Part shown: in pieces, positions 18,734 to 26,591 of the stretch
Numbering within the stretch: position 1 is the first letter of the stretch
Layout of the letters: each line of letters starts with the position of its first letter
Assembly (NCBI GenBank): GCA_947459295.1
Contig: CANHCY010000001.1
Location: forward strand, 62,001 to 126,000
DNA length: 64,000 bases
Direction: 5' to 3'
Origin: Chitinophagaceae bacterium
GTDB taxonomy: Bacteria > Bacteroidota > Bacteroidia > Chitinophagales > Chitinophagaceae
The notes under the pieces: model-generated
Databases searched by the model: none
Told to the model about the DNA's origin: nothing
Seen by the model: only the letters and a program-made list of their open reading frames with translations
Program-made: the position numbers and the translations under genes

Positions 18734-18779
18734 CAATTACATTACATTTTGATAACATTACGGAAACAGTTAAGTAAGC
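18731..18779 (+). promoter_or_regulatory. Phased 11-bp TAACA-type repeats, candidate Pho box
   Basis: TAACA, TTACA, TAACA and AAACA begin at 18731, 18742, 18753 and 18764, an exact 11-bp period, with a degenerate fifth unit (TAAGC) at 18775. The first unit overlaps the ribH stop. Direct repeats at 11-bp spacing are the known layout for PhoB/PhoP-family response regulators. The next operon encodes an alkaline-phosphatase-superfamily enzyme, so control by phosphate starvation is inferred. No clean TAnnTTTG element was found between the array and the ATG at 18830. Confidence 0.55.
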
Positions 18780-18829
18780 ATTAATGTGCAGCTTTACGGT
18801 GTTGGTATTTAAAAATTACCAAGCCAGAT

Positions 18830-19174
18830 ATGTACACACTACTTAATAATCAAAAGGAGCCTATTGCTTACATCGAAAACATGATGATTTTAGATGCCAC
18901 TAAGCAAAGTGTAATTGGCATCATTATCGGCGATTGTTTTTTTGGAAAAAAAGATCATGTAATTGGCAAAATATTTAAAGATCATGCTTATTTACTGAGC
19001 GGTGAAATTGTTGCATCTGTTGTTCGAGATCCAAATTATGTAAACACGGCCCCAACAAAAGAGCAAACAGCTGCTGCTTGGGAAATTTTATCGAAAATTA
19101 GTACGCATACATCCGACTGGATTGTAGAGAAAAATAAATGGGCTTCTATTTCACTTGAAGAATCGTTATCTTAG
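18830..19174 (+). CDS. Small beta-rich protein, resembling 4-fold beta-flower proteins
   Basis: This 114-residue protein has no signal peptide and no membrane segment. The first half has short beta strands in a repeating pattern (MYTLLNNQKEPIAYIE, MMILDATKQSVIGIIIG, DHVIGKIFKDHAYLLSGEIVASV), which looks like the small Bacteroidota 4-fold beta-flower family; that match is from memory and is tentative. The last 35 residues are more helical. It is the first gene behind the phased repeat array and is 19 bp from the phosphoesterase, so it may belong to a phosphate-starvation unit. Its biochemical role is unknown. Confidence 0.65.
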   Translation: MYTLLNNQKEPIAYIENMMILDATKQSVIGIIIGDCFFGKKDHVIGKIFKDHAYLLSGEIVASVVRDPNYVNTAPTKEQTAAAWEILSKISTHTSDWIVEKNKWASISLEESLS

Positions 19175-19193
19175 GTGTCATAAAGTATTACTT

Positions 19194-20150
19194 ATGTTTC
19201 GAATTTTTCTAGTGATTTTATGCTCATTGCAAATTGCAGCGGCTCAAAATAAAAAAGTTTTATTTGTTATTGCAGATGGCATTCCTGCTCCCGAATTAGA
19301 AAAAGCAACCAAGCCTGGTTTTGACGCTATTATAAACAAAGGCGCCTATTTACCTTGTTATGTGGGTGGCGAAAAAGGAGGTATTACGCAGTCGCCAACT
19401 ATTTCTGCAGTAGGCTACAACTCACTACTTACGGGCACTTGGGCCAATAAGCATGGTGTGGTAGACAACGATATTAAAAACCCCAATTACAATTACCCTA
19501 CTATTTTTAAAGTATTTAAAGAGCAGTATCCATCAAAAAAAATTGGGGTATTTAGTACATGGATAGATAACCGAACTAAACTAGTGGGTGATGGACTAGC
19601 ACAAACAAATTATTTAAAGGTAGATTACCACAGAGACGGGTATGAGTTAGACACCATTCAATTTCCGCACGACAAAAACGCAACATATATTCATTTGATT
19701 GATGAAAAAGTGGTTGCAGAAGCTGCGCATATTATTAAAGACAGCGCCCCTGATTTATCTTGGGTGTATTTAGAATACACCGACGATATGGGCCACAAAT
19801 TTGGTAAAAGTCCGGAGCTTGATACGGCTATTTCAATGCTTGATAGGCAAATTCAAAAATTAATGCAGTCTGTTGCTTACCGTGAAAAAAGTTTTAATGA
19901 AGACTGGCTTGTTATCATTACTACTGATCATGGTAGAGACGCTCAAACAGGAAAAGATCATGGCGGACAGTCTGATGCAGAGCGTAATACCTGGCTAGTA
20001 ATGAACCACCGTCCAAATCATTACGCTTTTGAAAATAGAACAGCTGTTGTTGATATATTCCCAACTATTGCTACTTTTTTAAATATCAAATTATCAAAAA
20101 GTGTAGTGGATGCATTGGAGGGGGTTTCCTTATTGGATTCTAAATTTTAG
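19194..20150 (+). CDS. Alkaline-phosphatase-superfamily nucleotide pyrophosphatase/phosphodiesterase, exported
   Basis: This 318-residue protein has a signal peptide (MFRIFLVILCSLQIAAAQ). The type I phosphodiesterase/nucleotide pyrophosphatase fold is indicated by VLFVIADGIPAPELEKA (first metal Asp), the TQSPTISAVGYNSLLTGTWANKHGV stretch with the nucleophile Thr or Ser region, and IITTDHGRDAQTGKDHGGQS with the metal His and Asp residues. An in-frame TTG at 19155 lies inside the preceding gene and would spoil the signal peptide, so the ATG at 19194 was chosen. It probably releases phosphate from phosphodiesters or phosphonates in the periplasm, which fits the Pho-like array upstream. Confidence 0.88.
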   Translation: MFRIFLVILCSLQIAAAQNKKVLFVIADGIPAPELEKATKPGFDAIINKGAYLPCYVGGEKGGITQSPTISAVGYNSLLTGTWANKHGVVDNDIKNPNYNYPTIFKVFKEQYPSKKIGVFSTWIDNRTKLVGDGLAQTNYLKVDYHRDGYELDTIQFPHDKNATYIHLIDEKVVAEAAHIIKDSAPDLSWVYLEYTDDMGHKFGKSPELDTAISMLDRQIQKLMQSVAYREKSFNEDWLVIITTDHGRDAQTGKDHGGQSDAERNTWLVMNHRPNHYAFENRTAVVDIFPTIATFLNIKLSKSVVDALEGVSLLDSKF

Positions 20151-20163
20151 AAATCTAAAACAC

Positions 20164-21525
20164 TTGCACAAGAAAACATTTACAGCTTCTGATTTTGGGC
20201 CTGATTTTAAATGGGGCGTAGGTATGGCCGCTCCTCAAAACGAAGGTGCTGCTTTTGAAGATGGCAAAGGTTTATCTGTATGGGATGTTTTTGCGCGTAA
20301 AAGAAATACCATTAAAGGTGGCGCGCGGCCCACTGTTGCTGCCGATTTTTACCACCGTTACAAAGACGATATTTTATTAGCCAAAGCGCTTGGCTTTTCT
20401 GTTTTTAGATTTTCTATTGCATGGAGTAGGGTATTACCAGACGGCATAGGAAAGGTTAATAAATTAGGAATCGATTTTTACCACCGCGTTATTGATGAAT
20501 GTGTTGCAAATGGTTTAGAACCTGTTGTTACTATTTACCATTGGGACTTACCCCATGCCCTTGAATTACAAGGTGGATGGACAAGTAGAGATATGATCAA
20601 GTGGTTTTCTAAATATGTAACGCTATTAACGGCGCATTATGGTAAAAAAGTAAAGCAGTGGATTGTGATGAACGAGCCTTTTGCTTTTACGGCACTTGGT
20701 TATATGATAGGCATGCATGCCCCCGGAAAAATGGGGACAACAAACGCTTTTCCAGCTATTTTTAATGCTGCTTATTGCACCGCAGAGGGTGGCAGAATTA
20801 TTAGGGAGCACTGCCCGCATGCTATTATAGGCACTAGTTTTTCAATTTCAGAAGCCAAGCCATATACAAATAGTGATAAAGATATTGCGGCTGCAAATAG
20901 AGCCGACGCACTCTTAAACCGTTTGTTTATAGAGCCTGTATTAGGTATGGGATTTCCGCAAATGGATCAATTTGATTTTTTAGATAAGTTGCATATTGCT
21001 ACCACAGCTTGGCGCTTTATTGATAAATTAAAATTTGATTTTGACTATATAGGGCTTCAAAATTATTTTTCAGTTACCATCAAGCACAATCCTTTAATCC
21101 CTTATGTTTCCGCCTCCGAAGTGAGTGCGAAGCAAAGAAAAATGCCGCATACTGCAATAGGTTGGGAGATCGATCCAAACAGCTTTTATGCAATGCTAAA
21201 AAGGTTTGGCAGTTACGAGGGCGTCAAGCAAATTATTGTAACAGAAGGAGGCGCTTGTTTTAAAGATCACTTGCATCATGGCGTGGTAAACGATCAAGAA
21301 CGCATTGATTATTTTAAAGCGTATCTAGGCGCATTATTGCAAGCAAAAAAAGAAGGCGTTAATATTGGGGGCTATTACGCCTGGACACTTACCGATAATT
21401 TTGAATGGGCTTATGGTTATAGCACAAGGTTTGGTCTTGTACACACCGATTTTGAAACACAACTCCGTACCGTAAAAAATTCGGGGTATTGGTTTAGAGA
21501 TTTTTTACAGGGCAAAGCTGTTTGA
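20164..21525 (+). CDS. GH1 beta-glycosidase (beta-glucosidase type)
   Basis: This enzyme of about 453 residues is a GH1 TIM barrel. Motifs in order are FKWGVGMAAPQNEGA, FSIAWSRVLPDGIGKVN, TIYHWDLPHALELQGGW, the acid/base Glu171 in WIVMNEPFAF, and the nucleophile Glu361 in IIVTEGGACF, then GYYAWTLTDNFEWAYGYSTRFG. The nucleophile motif is usually TENG; here Asn is replaced by Gly. The start is uncertain: TTG at 20164 gives the normal family N-terminus, while an ATG at 20110 adds 18 residues and overlaps the previous gene by 41 bp. No signal peptide is seen, so it is cytoplasmic. Its tail overlaps the convergent gene by 21 bp. Confidence 0.93.
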   Translation: MHKKTFTASDFGPDFKWGVGMAAPQNEGAAFEDGKGLSVWDVFARKRNTIKGGARPTVAADFYHRYKDDILLAKALGFSVFRFSIAWSRVLPDGIGKVNKLGIDFYHRVIDECVANGLEPVVTIYHWDLPHALELQGGWTSRDMIKWFSKYVTLLTAHYGKKVKQWIVMNEPFAFTALGYMIGMHAPGKMGTTNAFPAIFNAAYCTAEGGRIIREHCPHAIIGTSFSISEAKPYTNSDKDIAAANRADALLNRLFIEPVLGMGFPQMDQFDFLDKLHIATTAWRFIDKLKFDFDYIGLQNYFSVTIKHNPLIPYVSASEVSAKQRKMPHTAIGWEIDPNSFYAMLKRFGSYEGVKQIIVTEGGACFKDHLHHGVVNDQERIDYFKAYLGALLQAKKEGVNIGGYYAWTLTDNFEWAYGYSTRFGLVHTDFETQLRTVKNSGYWFRDFLQGKAV

Positions 21526-22551
21526 TCGCTCAATTTCATCTACCTGATTTTTAGTTGGTTGTAAAGCTTTTGCTTTTTCAATCACCATTTGTACCAGTTG
21601 GTAGGTACTGTACTCAAGTGTTAACGGTGTTGGAGCAGGCAAGTCATACCACTTTGCAATATCAACAAAAAAGGTAGCGTGCATTTTAGCAACTACCGGA
21701 ACGCCTAACTTTTCTAGCGCCGCTGCATTGCATAACTGTTCGTATTGTCCTCTAATGGGTAAGCACATTAATTTTTTTCCTAAATAAAGTGCTTCGGCGG
21801 GGGTTTCAAATCCAGCGCCTGTAATAACGCCAGCGCTTTCAATCATGCTTTTGGTAAACCCTTCGTTTGAAATAGGCATGAACCTGATATTTTTTTCGAT
21901 GGTTTCTGTTTTCACTTCTTTGGTAAAAACTTCAAACCTAATACCAGGTGCTTTATGTAATTGTGTTGTAATAACTTTTTTAGAATAATGCGATAAATAA
22001 ACCGTTACATGCCCATTATTAACTGCTTTGGCAGCTATAATATCCGCTTTTATAACAGGGTTGAATATACCGGTATCATAGGCTTTAAAATGAAGCCCAA
22101 AATAAGCAGTTGCAGTACCATAATTTTGCAAAATCCATTCGCCAATCCATTCTTTTTTTTGAGGACGAGGAGCCGCATTACTTTTAAAGCTTGCTTGGTG
22201 CCCAAACTGAATGCTTGGTTTATTTTTTAGTTTGCATGTAAGTGAAGTGATGCATTCAAAATCGTTGATCACAATATCGTAGTCCTCTACTGGTAAAGCT
22301 TTGGCTTCTTTCCAAATTCTTTTAATGGAAAACTTTTGCCACATTTTAAAATAGTTGAGGCCGCCTCTATTTCCATAAAATAAAGAAACGCCTCTGCTTT
22401 TGTATTTTACCGGCAAACTGGTAGGTAAATGACTGTTTTCGCCACTTAAAAAAACGTCTACTTGTCCATATTGTTGTAAATAGGGTAATAATTCTACTGC
22501 TCTACTAATATGGCCATTGCCGGTTGCTTGTACTGCGTAAAATATTTTCAT
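21505..22551 (-). CDS. Glycosyltransferase of the MJ1255/VC2487 (GT-B-like) type
   Basis: This 348-residue GT-B-like protein starts with MKIFYAVQATGNGHISRAVEL, a GxGH donor/acceptor loop as in MurG and UDP-glucuronosyltransferase relatives, and has a C-terminal nucleotide-sugar site in ITGAGFETPAEALYLGKKLMCLPIRGQYEQLCNA-type sequence. No signal peptide. It begins on the base after the stop of the LpxH-like phosphoesterase, so both are one transcript. The pairing suggests a role in glycolipid or lipid A-related chemistry, but acceptor and donor cannot be read from the sequence. Confidence 0.85.
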   Translation of the reverse strand: MKIFYAVQATGNGHISRAVELLPYLQQYGQVDVFLSGENSHLPTSLPVKYKSRGVSLFYGNRGGLNYFKMWQKFSIKRIWKEAKALPVEDYDIVINDFECITSLTCKLKNKPSIQFGHQASFKSNAAPRPQKKEWIGEWILQNYGTATAYFGLHFKAYDTGIFNPVIKADIIAAKAVNNGHVTVYLSHYSKKVITTQLHKAPGIRFEVFTKEVKTETIEKNIRFMPISNEGFTKSMIESAGVITGAGFETPAEALYLGKKLMCLPIRGQYEQLCNAAALEKLGVPVVAKMHATFFVDIAKWYDLPAPTPLTLEYSTYQLVQMVIEKAKALQPTKNQVDEIERSNSFAL

Positions 22552-23406
22552 CTATTGCGCTATTAAACTATTAAAAAATAAAGCAACGTCTTTGGTAAGT
22601 ACGTTTAGTTCTGGCAATTTATTTTCTGCACTTAAAATAGGGACTACTTTTGCAGCTTGCTCTTTTTCATTGTATTGGTGAATGTTCCATTCGCCATTTA
22701 CATATTCGAGTGACGTTAAATTTTCAATCCAATCGCCACTGTTTAAATACATCACTGATCCATGCTCATTGGTTACCATTCTTTTTTGAGGTTGATGGAT
22801 ATGACCACAAATTACATAGTCGTACCCTTGCTCAATAGCAAGCTCGGCGGCTGTTTGTTCAAAATTGCCAATCCATGACACTGCTTTTTTAACGCTATTT
22901 TTTACCTTCTTGCTAAAGCTCATTTTTTCTTTACCCATTAGTTTAAGGGCCCAGTTAATGGCGCTATTAAGCATAATTAAAAGGTCGTAACCGTGTCCAC
23001 CTAGCTTTGCAATAATTTTCGCACTTCCTTTGGTGGTGGCATCAAAAATATCACCATGAAAAATCCAGGTTTTTTTACCATCTAGTTCTAGTACCACTTT
23101 GTCGGTGAGCGTAAAGCCGCCCATTTCTAAGTCGGTGTAGCGGCGAAGGGCTTCGTCATGATTGCCCGTTATATAATACACTTTTGTGCCTTTACTTAAT
23201 AAACTAAAAATTTGCTTAATTACCTGCATATGTGCAGCCGGAAAATAATGTTTCTTAAACTGCCAGATGTCAATGATATCGCCGTTTAGGACTAATACTT
23301 TAGGTGCTACACTTTTTAAATAGGTTACAATTTCTTGGGCGTGGCAACCAAATGTGCCGAGGTGTAAATCACTAAGTACGAGAACATCAATGTCTCTTTT
23401 TTCCAT
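22552..23406 (-). CDS. LpxH-like calcineurin-type metallophosphoesterase
   Basis: This 284-residue metallophosphoesterase has the complete metal motif set: VLSDLHLGTFG, LNGDIIDIWQF, ITGNHDEALRR, WIFHGDIFD and VICGHIHQPQKR. The layout resembles UDP-2,3-diacylglucosamine diphosphatase (LpxH/LpxI-replacing proteins of Bacteroidota), although it is somewhat longer than E. coli LpxH (about 240 residues) because of a helical insertion near 130-175. It may make lipid X or act on another nucleotide-lipid or nucleotide-sugar. It is the first gene of a two-gene unit with the glycosyltransferase and is divergent from ppk1. Confidence 0.85.
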   Translation of the reverse strand: MEKRDIDVLVLSDLHLGTFGCHAQEIVTYLKSVAPKVLVLNGDIIDIWQFKKHYFPAAHMQVIKQIFSLLSKGTKVYYITGNHDEALRRYTDLEMGGFTLTDKVVLELDGKKTWIFHGDIFDATTKGSAKIIAKLGGHGYDLLIMLNSAINWALKLMGKEKMSFSKKVKNSVKKAVSWIGNFEQTAAELAIEQGYDYVICGHIHQPQKRMVTNEHGSVMYLNSGDWIENLTSLEYVNGEWNIHQYNEKEQAAKVVPILSAENKLPELNVLTKDVALFFNSLIAQ

Positions 23407-23544
23407 TGGGTTAGTTTGTCAAAGTAATAACTCTAATATGAACAAATCTTTACGCCTATGTTAACAAATTGTAACTTTAGAAGCAACTACGCTCAAGTGC
23501 CTACCTTGTTTTGTAATATCGTATACCACAAATTGTAATCATTT
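23407..23544. promoter_or_regulatory. Divergent promoter region LpxH-like / ppk1
   Basis: This 138-bp gap serves both directions. Five AAC cores and one TAC core end at 23431, 23443, 23453, 23465, 23475 and 23487, with spacings alternating 12 and 10 (mean 11), including TTAACA at 23461 and GTAAC at 23471. This is a looser version of the phased arrays found upstream of 18830 and 26592. A TACCTTGT at 23502 is a poor -7 candidate for ppk1. Regulation by phosphate is only suggested. Confidence 0.3.
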
Positions 23545-25623
23545 ATGCCTAAGTATTCTTATATACCTCGAGATTTAAGTTGGTTGAGTTTTAATGGAAG
23601 GGTGTTGCAAGAAGCCAACGACCCGTCGGTACCGTTAAAAGAGCGCATCCGTTTTTTAGGAATTTTTTCAAATAATCTGGATGAATTTTTTAGAGTACGC
23701 GTTGCAACATTAAAGCGGATGATTGAATTTAAAGGCAAGGGCAAAAAGCTTGATATGCATTTAGAGCAGCATTCGCAAAGTATTTTAGATGAAATACAAA
23801 CGATTGTATTAGAACAACAAAATGAATTTAACCGCATTTGGAAAAATATTGTACGTGATTTAAAAAAAGAAAACATAACGCTGGTAGATGAAAAGCATTT
23901 ATCCAAAGAGCAACAGGTTTTTGTAAAAGATTTTTTTGATAACCAGGTGCGTGGCAATGTAATACCATTAATGGTAGAGTCCATAGATCAAATGCCTTAT
24001 TTGAGAGACAAGAGTATTTATTTAGGTATTGTAATGCGCAAAAAAAATAGTGCCTACAAAAGTAAATACGCATTAATTGAAGTGCCTGTTTCTGCAATTG
24101 GACGTTTTGTAGAACTACCTACTAAAACGGGAGGGCATCAAATTATTTTATTGGAAGATATTATTAGGTTTAGTTTGCCCGTGATATTTTCTTATTTTGA
24201 TTCTGATTATTTTGAGTCTGCCATATTTAAAATCACCAAAGACGCAGAAATCGATATTGATAATGACCTAGCAAGCAGTCTTATCGAAAAAATTGAGAAG
24301 GGATTAAAAAATAGACGAAAAGGAAAACCTGTTCGTTTTGTGTATGATAGGGAAATGGACGCTGGTTTACTCGATTATTTGATTAGGCGTTTACAACTCA
24401 CTCAAAAAAGTAATATTATACCAGGAGGCCGCATTCATAATTTTAGACATTTTATGGATTTTCCAGACCTCGTTATGGAAAAAAGTGTGCGAAAGGCTTC
24501 GCTCCTGCATCCCGAACTTAGTAAAAGCCTTCGCGTAACGGATGTAGTGTTAAAAAAAGATGTAATGCTGCATTTTCCCTACCATAGTTTTAATTCGGTG
24601 ATTGATTTACTGAGAGAAAGTGCCATGGATCCGGATGTGCTTTCTATAAAAATTACAGCCTACCGCTTAGCGCCAGCTTCTAAAGTAATCAATGCATTAA
24701 TTAATGCCGCCCGTAATGGTAAAGACGTCATGGTTATGCTTGAAGTAAAGGCTAGATTTGATGAAGAGGCCAACTTAGAATGGAAAGATGTGTTGGAACA
24801 AGAAGGTATTACTGTATTATTTGGTGTACAAAATATGAAAGTGCACGCAAAAGTTTGTGTGATTAAAAAGCGTGAAAAAAATAAAACCGTACAGTACGGT
24901 TTTGTAAGTACCGGTAATTTGCATGAAAAAACGGCGCGTGTATATGGTGATCATTGCTTATTAACTAGTAACCGCAATATCATGGCCGATATTAATAAAA
25001 TATTCCAGTTTTTGGAGTATCCCGAAAAAGGATATGGCCCACTTTTAAGTTGTAAAACGCTTGTGGTGTCACCTATTTCTATGCGGCCAACCATTGTGGG
25101 TTTAATCAATCAAGAAATTAAAAATGCTAAGGCCAAAAAGCCTGCTGCTATCACCATTAAGTTAAATTCACTCAGTGACGTGGATTTAATTAAAAAACTA
25201 AATGATGCTGCCGTTGCTGGTGTTACCATCAACATGATTGTACGTGGTATTTTTTGCGCTCATGTCGACCATAAAAAATTTAATGCAAAGCCAAGAGCTA
25301 TCAGTATTGTAGATGAGTATTTGGAGCATGCCCGTGTAATGATCTTTTGTAACGGCGGAAAAGAAAAAGTGTTTATTTCTAGTGCAGACTGGATGGTGCG
25401 TAATATCGATCACCGCGTAGAAGCAGCTGTGCCTATACTTGACCCTGCTATTAAAAAGGAATTACAAGATATTATCCACATTCAGTTGCAGGACAATGTA
25501 AAGGCGAGGGTATTAGACAGTGCTTTATTAAATAACTATGTACCTTCGGGTTCAAGAAAAAAGATACGTTCTCAAATCGAGACTTATTTATACCTCCAAC
25601 AGAAAACGAATAGTAAAAAGTGA
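23545..25623 (+). CDS. ppk1: Polyphosphate kinase 1
   Basis: This 692-residue enzyme makes polyphosphate from ATP. It shows the N-terminal PRDLSWLSFNGRVLQEA segment, the head domain, and two phospholipase D-like catalytic domains. The phosphorylated His is His434 in NMKVHAKVCVIKK, next to TGNLHEKTARVYGDHCLLTSN; the second catalytic His is His623 in RNIDHRVEAAVPI. Length matches the family (about 690). It overlaps ppx by the four bases GTGA. Upstream is a loosely phased AAC repeat region. Confidence 0.97.
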   Translation: MPKYSYIPRDLSWLSFNGRVLQEANDPSVPLKERIRFLGIFSNNLDEFFRVRVATLKRMIEFKGKGKKLDMHLEQHSQSILDEIQTIVLEQQNEFNRIWKNIVRDLKKENITLVDEKHLSKEQQVFVKDFFDNQVRGNVIPLMVESIDQMPYLRDKSIYLGIVMRKKNSAYKSKYALIEVPVSAIGRFVELPTKTGGHQIILLEDIIRFSLPVIFSYFDSDYFESAIFKITKDAEIDIDNDLASSLIEKIEKGLKNRRKGKPVRFVYDREMDAGLLDYLIRRLQLTQKSNIIPGGRIHNFRHFMDFPDLVMEKSVRKASLLHPELSKSLRVTDVVLKKDVMLHFPYHSFNSVIDLLRESAMDPDVLSIKITAYRLAPASKVINALINAARNGKDVMVMLEVKARFDEEANLEWKDVLEQEGITVLFGVQNMKVHAKVCVIKKREKNKTVQYGFVSTGNLHEKTARVYGDHCLLTSNRNIMADINKIFQFLEYPEKGYGPLLSCKTLVVSPISMRPTIVGLINQEIKNAKAKKPAAITIKLNSLSDVDLIKKLNDAAVAGVTINMIVRGIFCAHVDHKKFNAKPRAISIVDEYLEHARVMIFCNGGKEKVFISSADWMVRNIDHRVEAAVPILDPAIKKELQDIIHIQLQDNVKARVLDSALLNNYVPSGSRKKIRSQIETYLYLQQKTNSKK

Positions 25624-26513
25624 AGTTAGCCGCCATTGATATTGGGAGTAATGCCGCCCGACTATTAATTAGTGAAGTTACCAAACAGCCAAAGCAGGAT
25701 CCTGTATTTAATAAAATTAATTTAGTACGCGTGCCGCTCAGACTAGGGTTTGACGTCTTTGAAACTGGAGAAATATCTAAGCCAAAGGTTAAGATGCTGA
25801 TGCAAACTTTAAAAGCCTATCAGCATTTATTGGAAGCCTATCAAATTAAACATGTGTATGCTTGTGCTACAAGTGCTATGCGGGATGCTAGAAACAGCAA
25901 AGACATCATTAGAAAGGTAAAGCTTGAAACGGGAATCGAAATTAAAGTGATATCTGGTCAAGAGGAGGCCTCTTTTATTTATGAAAACCATGTGGCTGAA
26001 AATTTAGATTCGGACCACTCATATTTATACATTGACGTGGGTGGCGGTAGCACTGAGCTTACTTTTTTTGCAAATGGTGCACTTGTTTCTAAAGAGTCTT
26101 TTAATATTGGCACCATTCGGATCTTAAAAGACCAAATACAGGATGAGACTTGGGAAGATCTCAAGGATTACGTTAAAAAGAACATCAAAAGTGCCCTTCC
26201 GTCGATTGCTATTGGAAGTGGTGGAAATATTACAAAAATATTATCTATGAGTAAGACCAAAGAAGGTAAACCCCTTAGTTTGGAGCTGCTCAAAGACTAC
26301 TATAAAGAGCTTTCTATTGTTAGCTTAGCGGACCGTATGAATTTATACGGACTTAAAGAAGATCGGGCAGATGTTATTGTACCTGCGTTACTTATTTATA
26401 TTCAGGTTATGAAATGGGCCAATATTGACGCTATTTATGTGCCTAAAATTGGCCTTGTAGATGGCCTTATACACCACCTGTATGATCAGGTTGGTAACAT
26501 TGCGGTAACATAG
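25620..26513 (+). CDS. ppx: Ppx/GppA-family exopolyphosphatase, short form
   Basis: This 297-residue single-core protein is of the ASKHA fold. The start is GTG overlapping the ppk1 stop (GTGA). Motifs are KLAAIDIGSNAARLLIS, YACATSAMRDARNS, VISGQEEASFIY, SYLYIDVGGGSTELTFF and AIGSGGNITKILSM, which cover both phosphate-binding loops. It lacks the C-terminal HD-type domain of the roughly 500-residue E. coli Ppx, as is usual in Bacteroidota. It hydrolyses polyphosphate or pppGpp and balances PPK1. Its final codons contain the first two units of the phased TAACA array of the next gene. Confidence 0.93.
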   Translation: MKLAAIDIGSNAARLLISEVTKQPKQDPVFNKINLVRVPLRLGFDVFETGEISKPKVKMLMQTLKAYQHLLEAYQIKHVYACATSAMRDARNSKDIIRKVKLETGIEIKVISGQEEASFIYENHVAENLDSDHSYLYIDVGGGSTELTFFANGALVSKESFNIGTIRILKDQIQDETWEDLKDYVKKNIKSALPSIAIGSGGNITKILSMSKTKEGKPLSLELLKDYYKELSIVSLADRMNLYGLKEDRADVIVPALLIYIQVMKWANIDAIYVPKIGLVDGLIHHLYDQVGNIAVT

Positions 26514-26571
26514 AGGTAACATTCTGATAACACAGGCGTAACAATGCCGTAACACGCCAAAAGTAGTTTTG
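26494..26571 (+). promoter_or_regulatory. Six-unit 11-bp GTAACA array with -7 element, candidate Pho promoter
   Basis: TAACA occurs at 26495, 26506, 26517, 26528, 26539 and 26550, six units at an exact 11-bp period; five of six are preceded by G. Nine bases after the last unit lies TAGTTTTG (26564-26571), an exact TAnnTTTG -7 element, with the array where the -33 element would be. That placement matches PhoB-class activated promoters, in which the box replaces the upstream polymerase element. It drives the TonB receptor whose GTG start is 20 bp further on. Confidence 0.7.
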
Positions 26572-26591
26572 CTTCATAAAAGAAATACCCA

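Noticed and set aside
23559-23984. 141-codon antisense frame within ppk1
   Set aside because: Ser/Cys/Phe-rich shadow of a conserved gene on the opposite strand.
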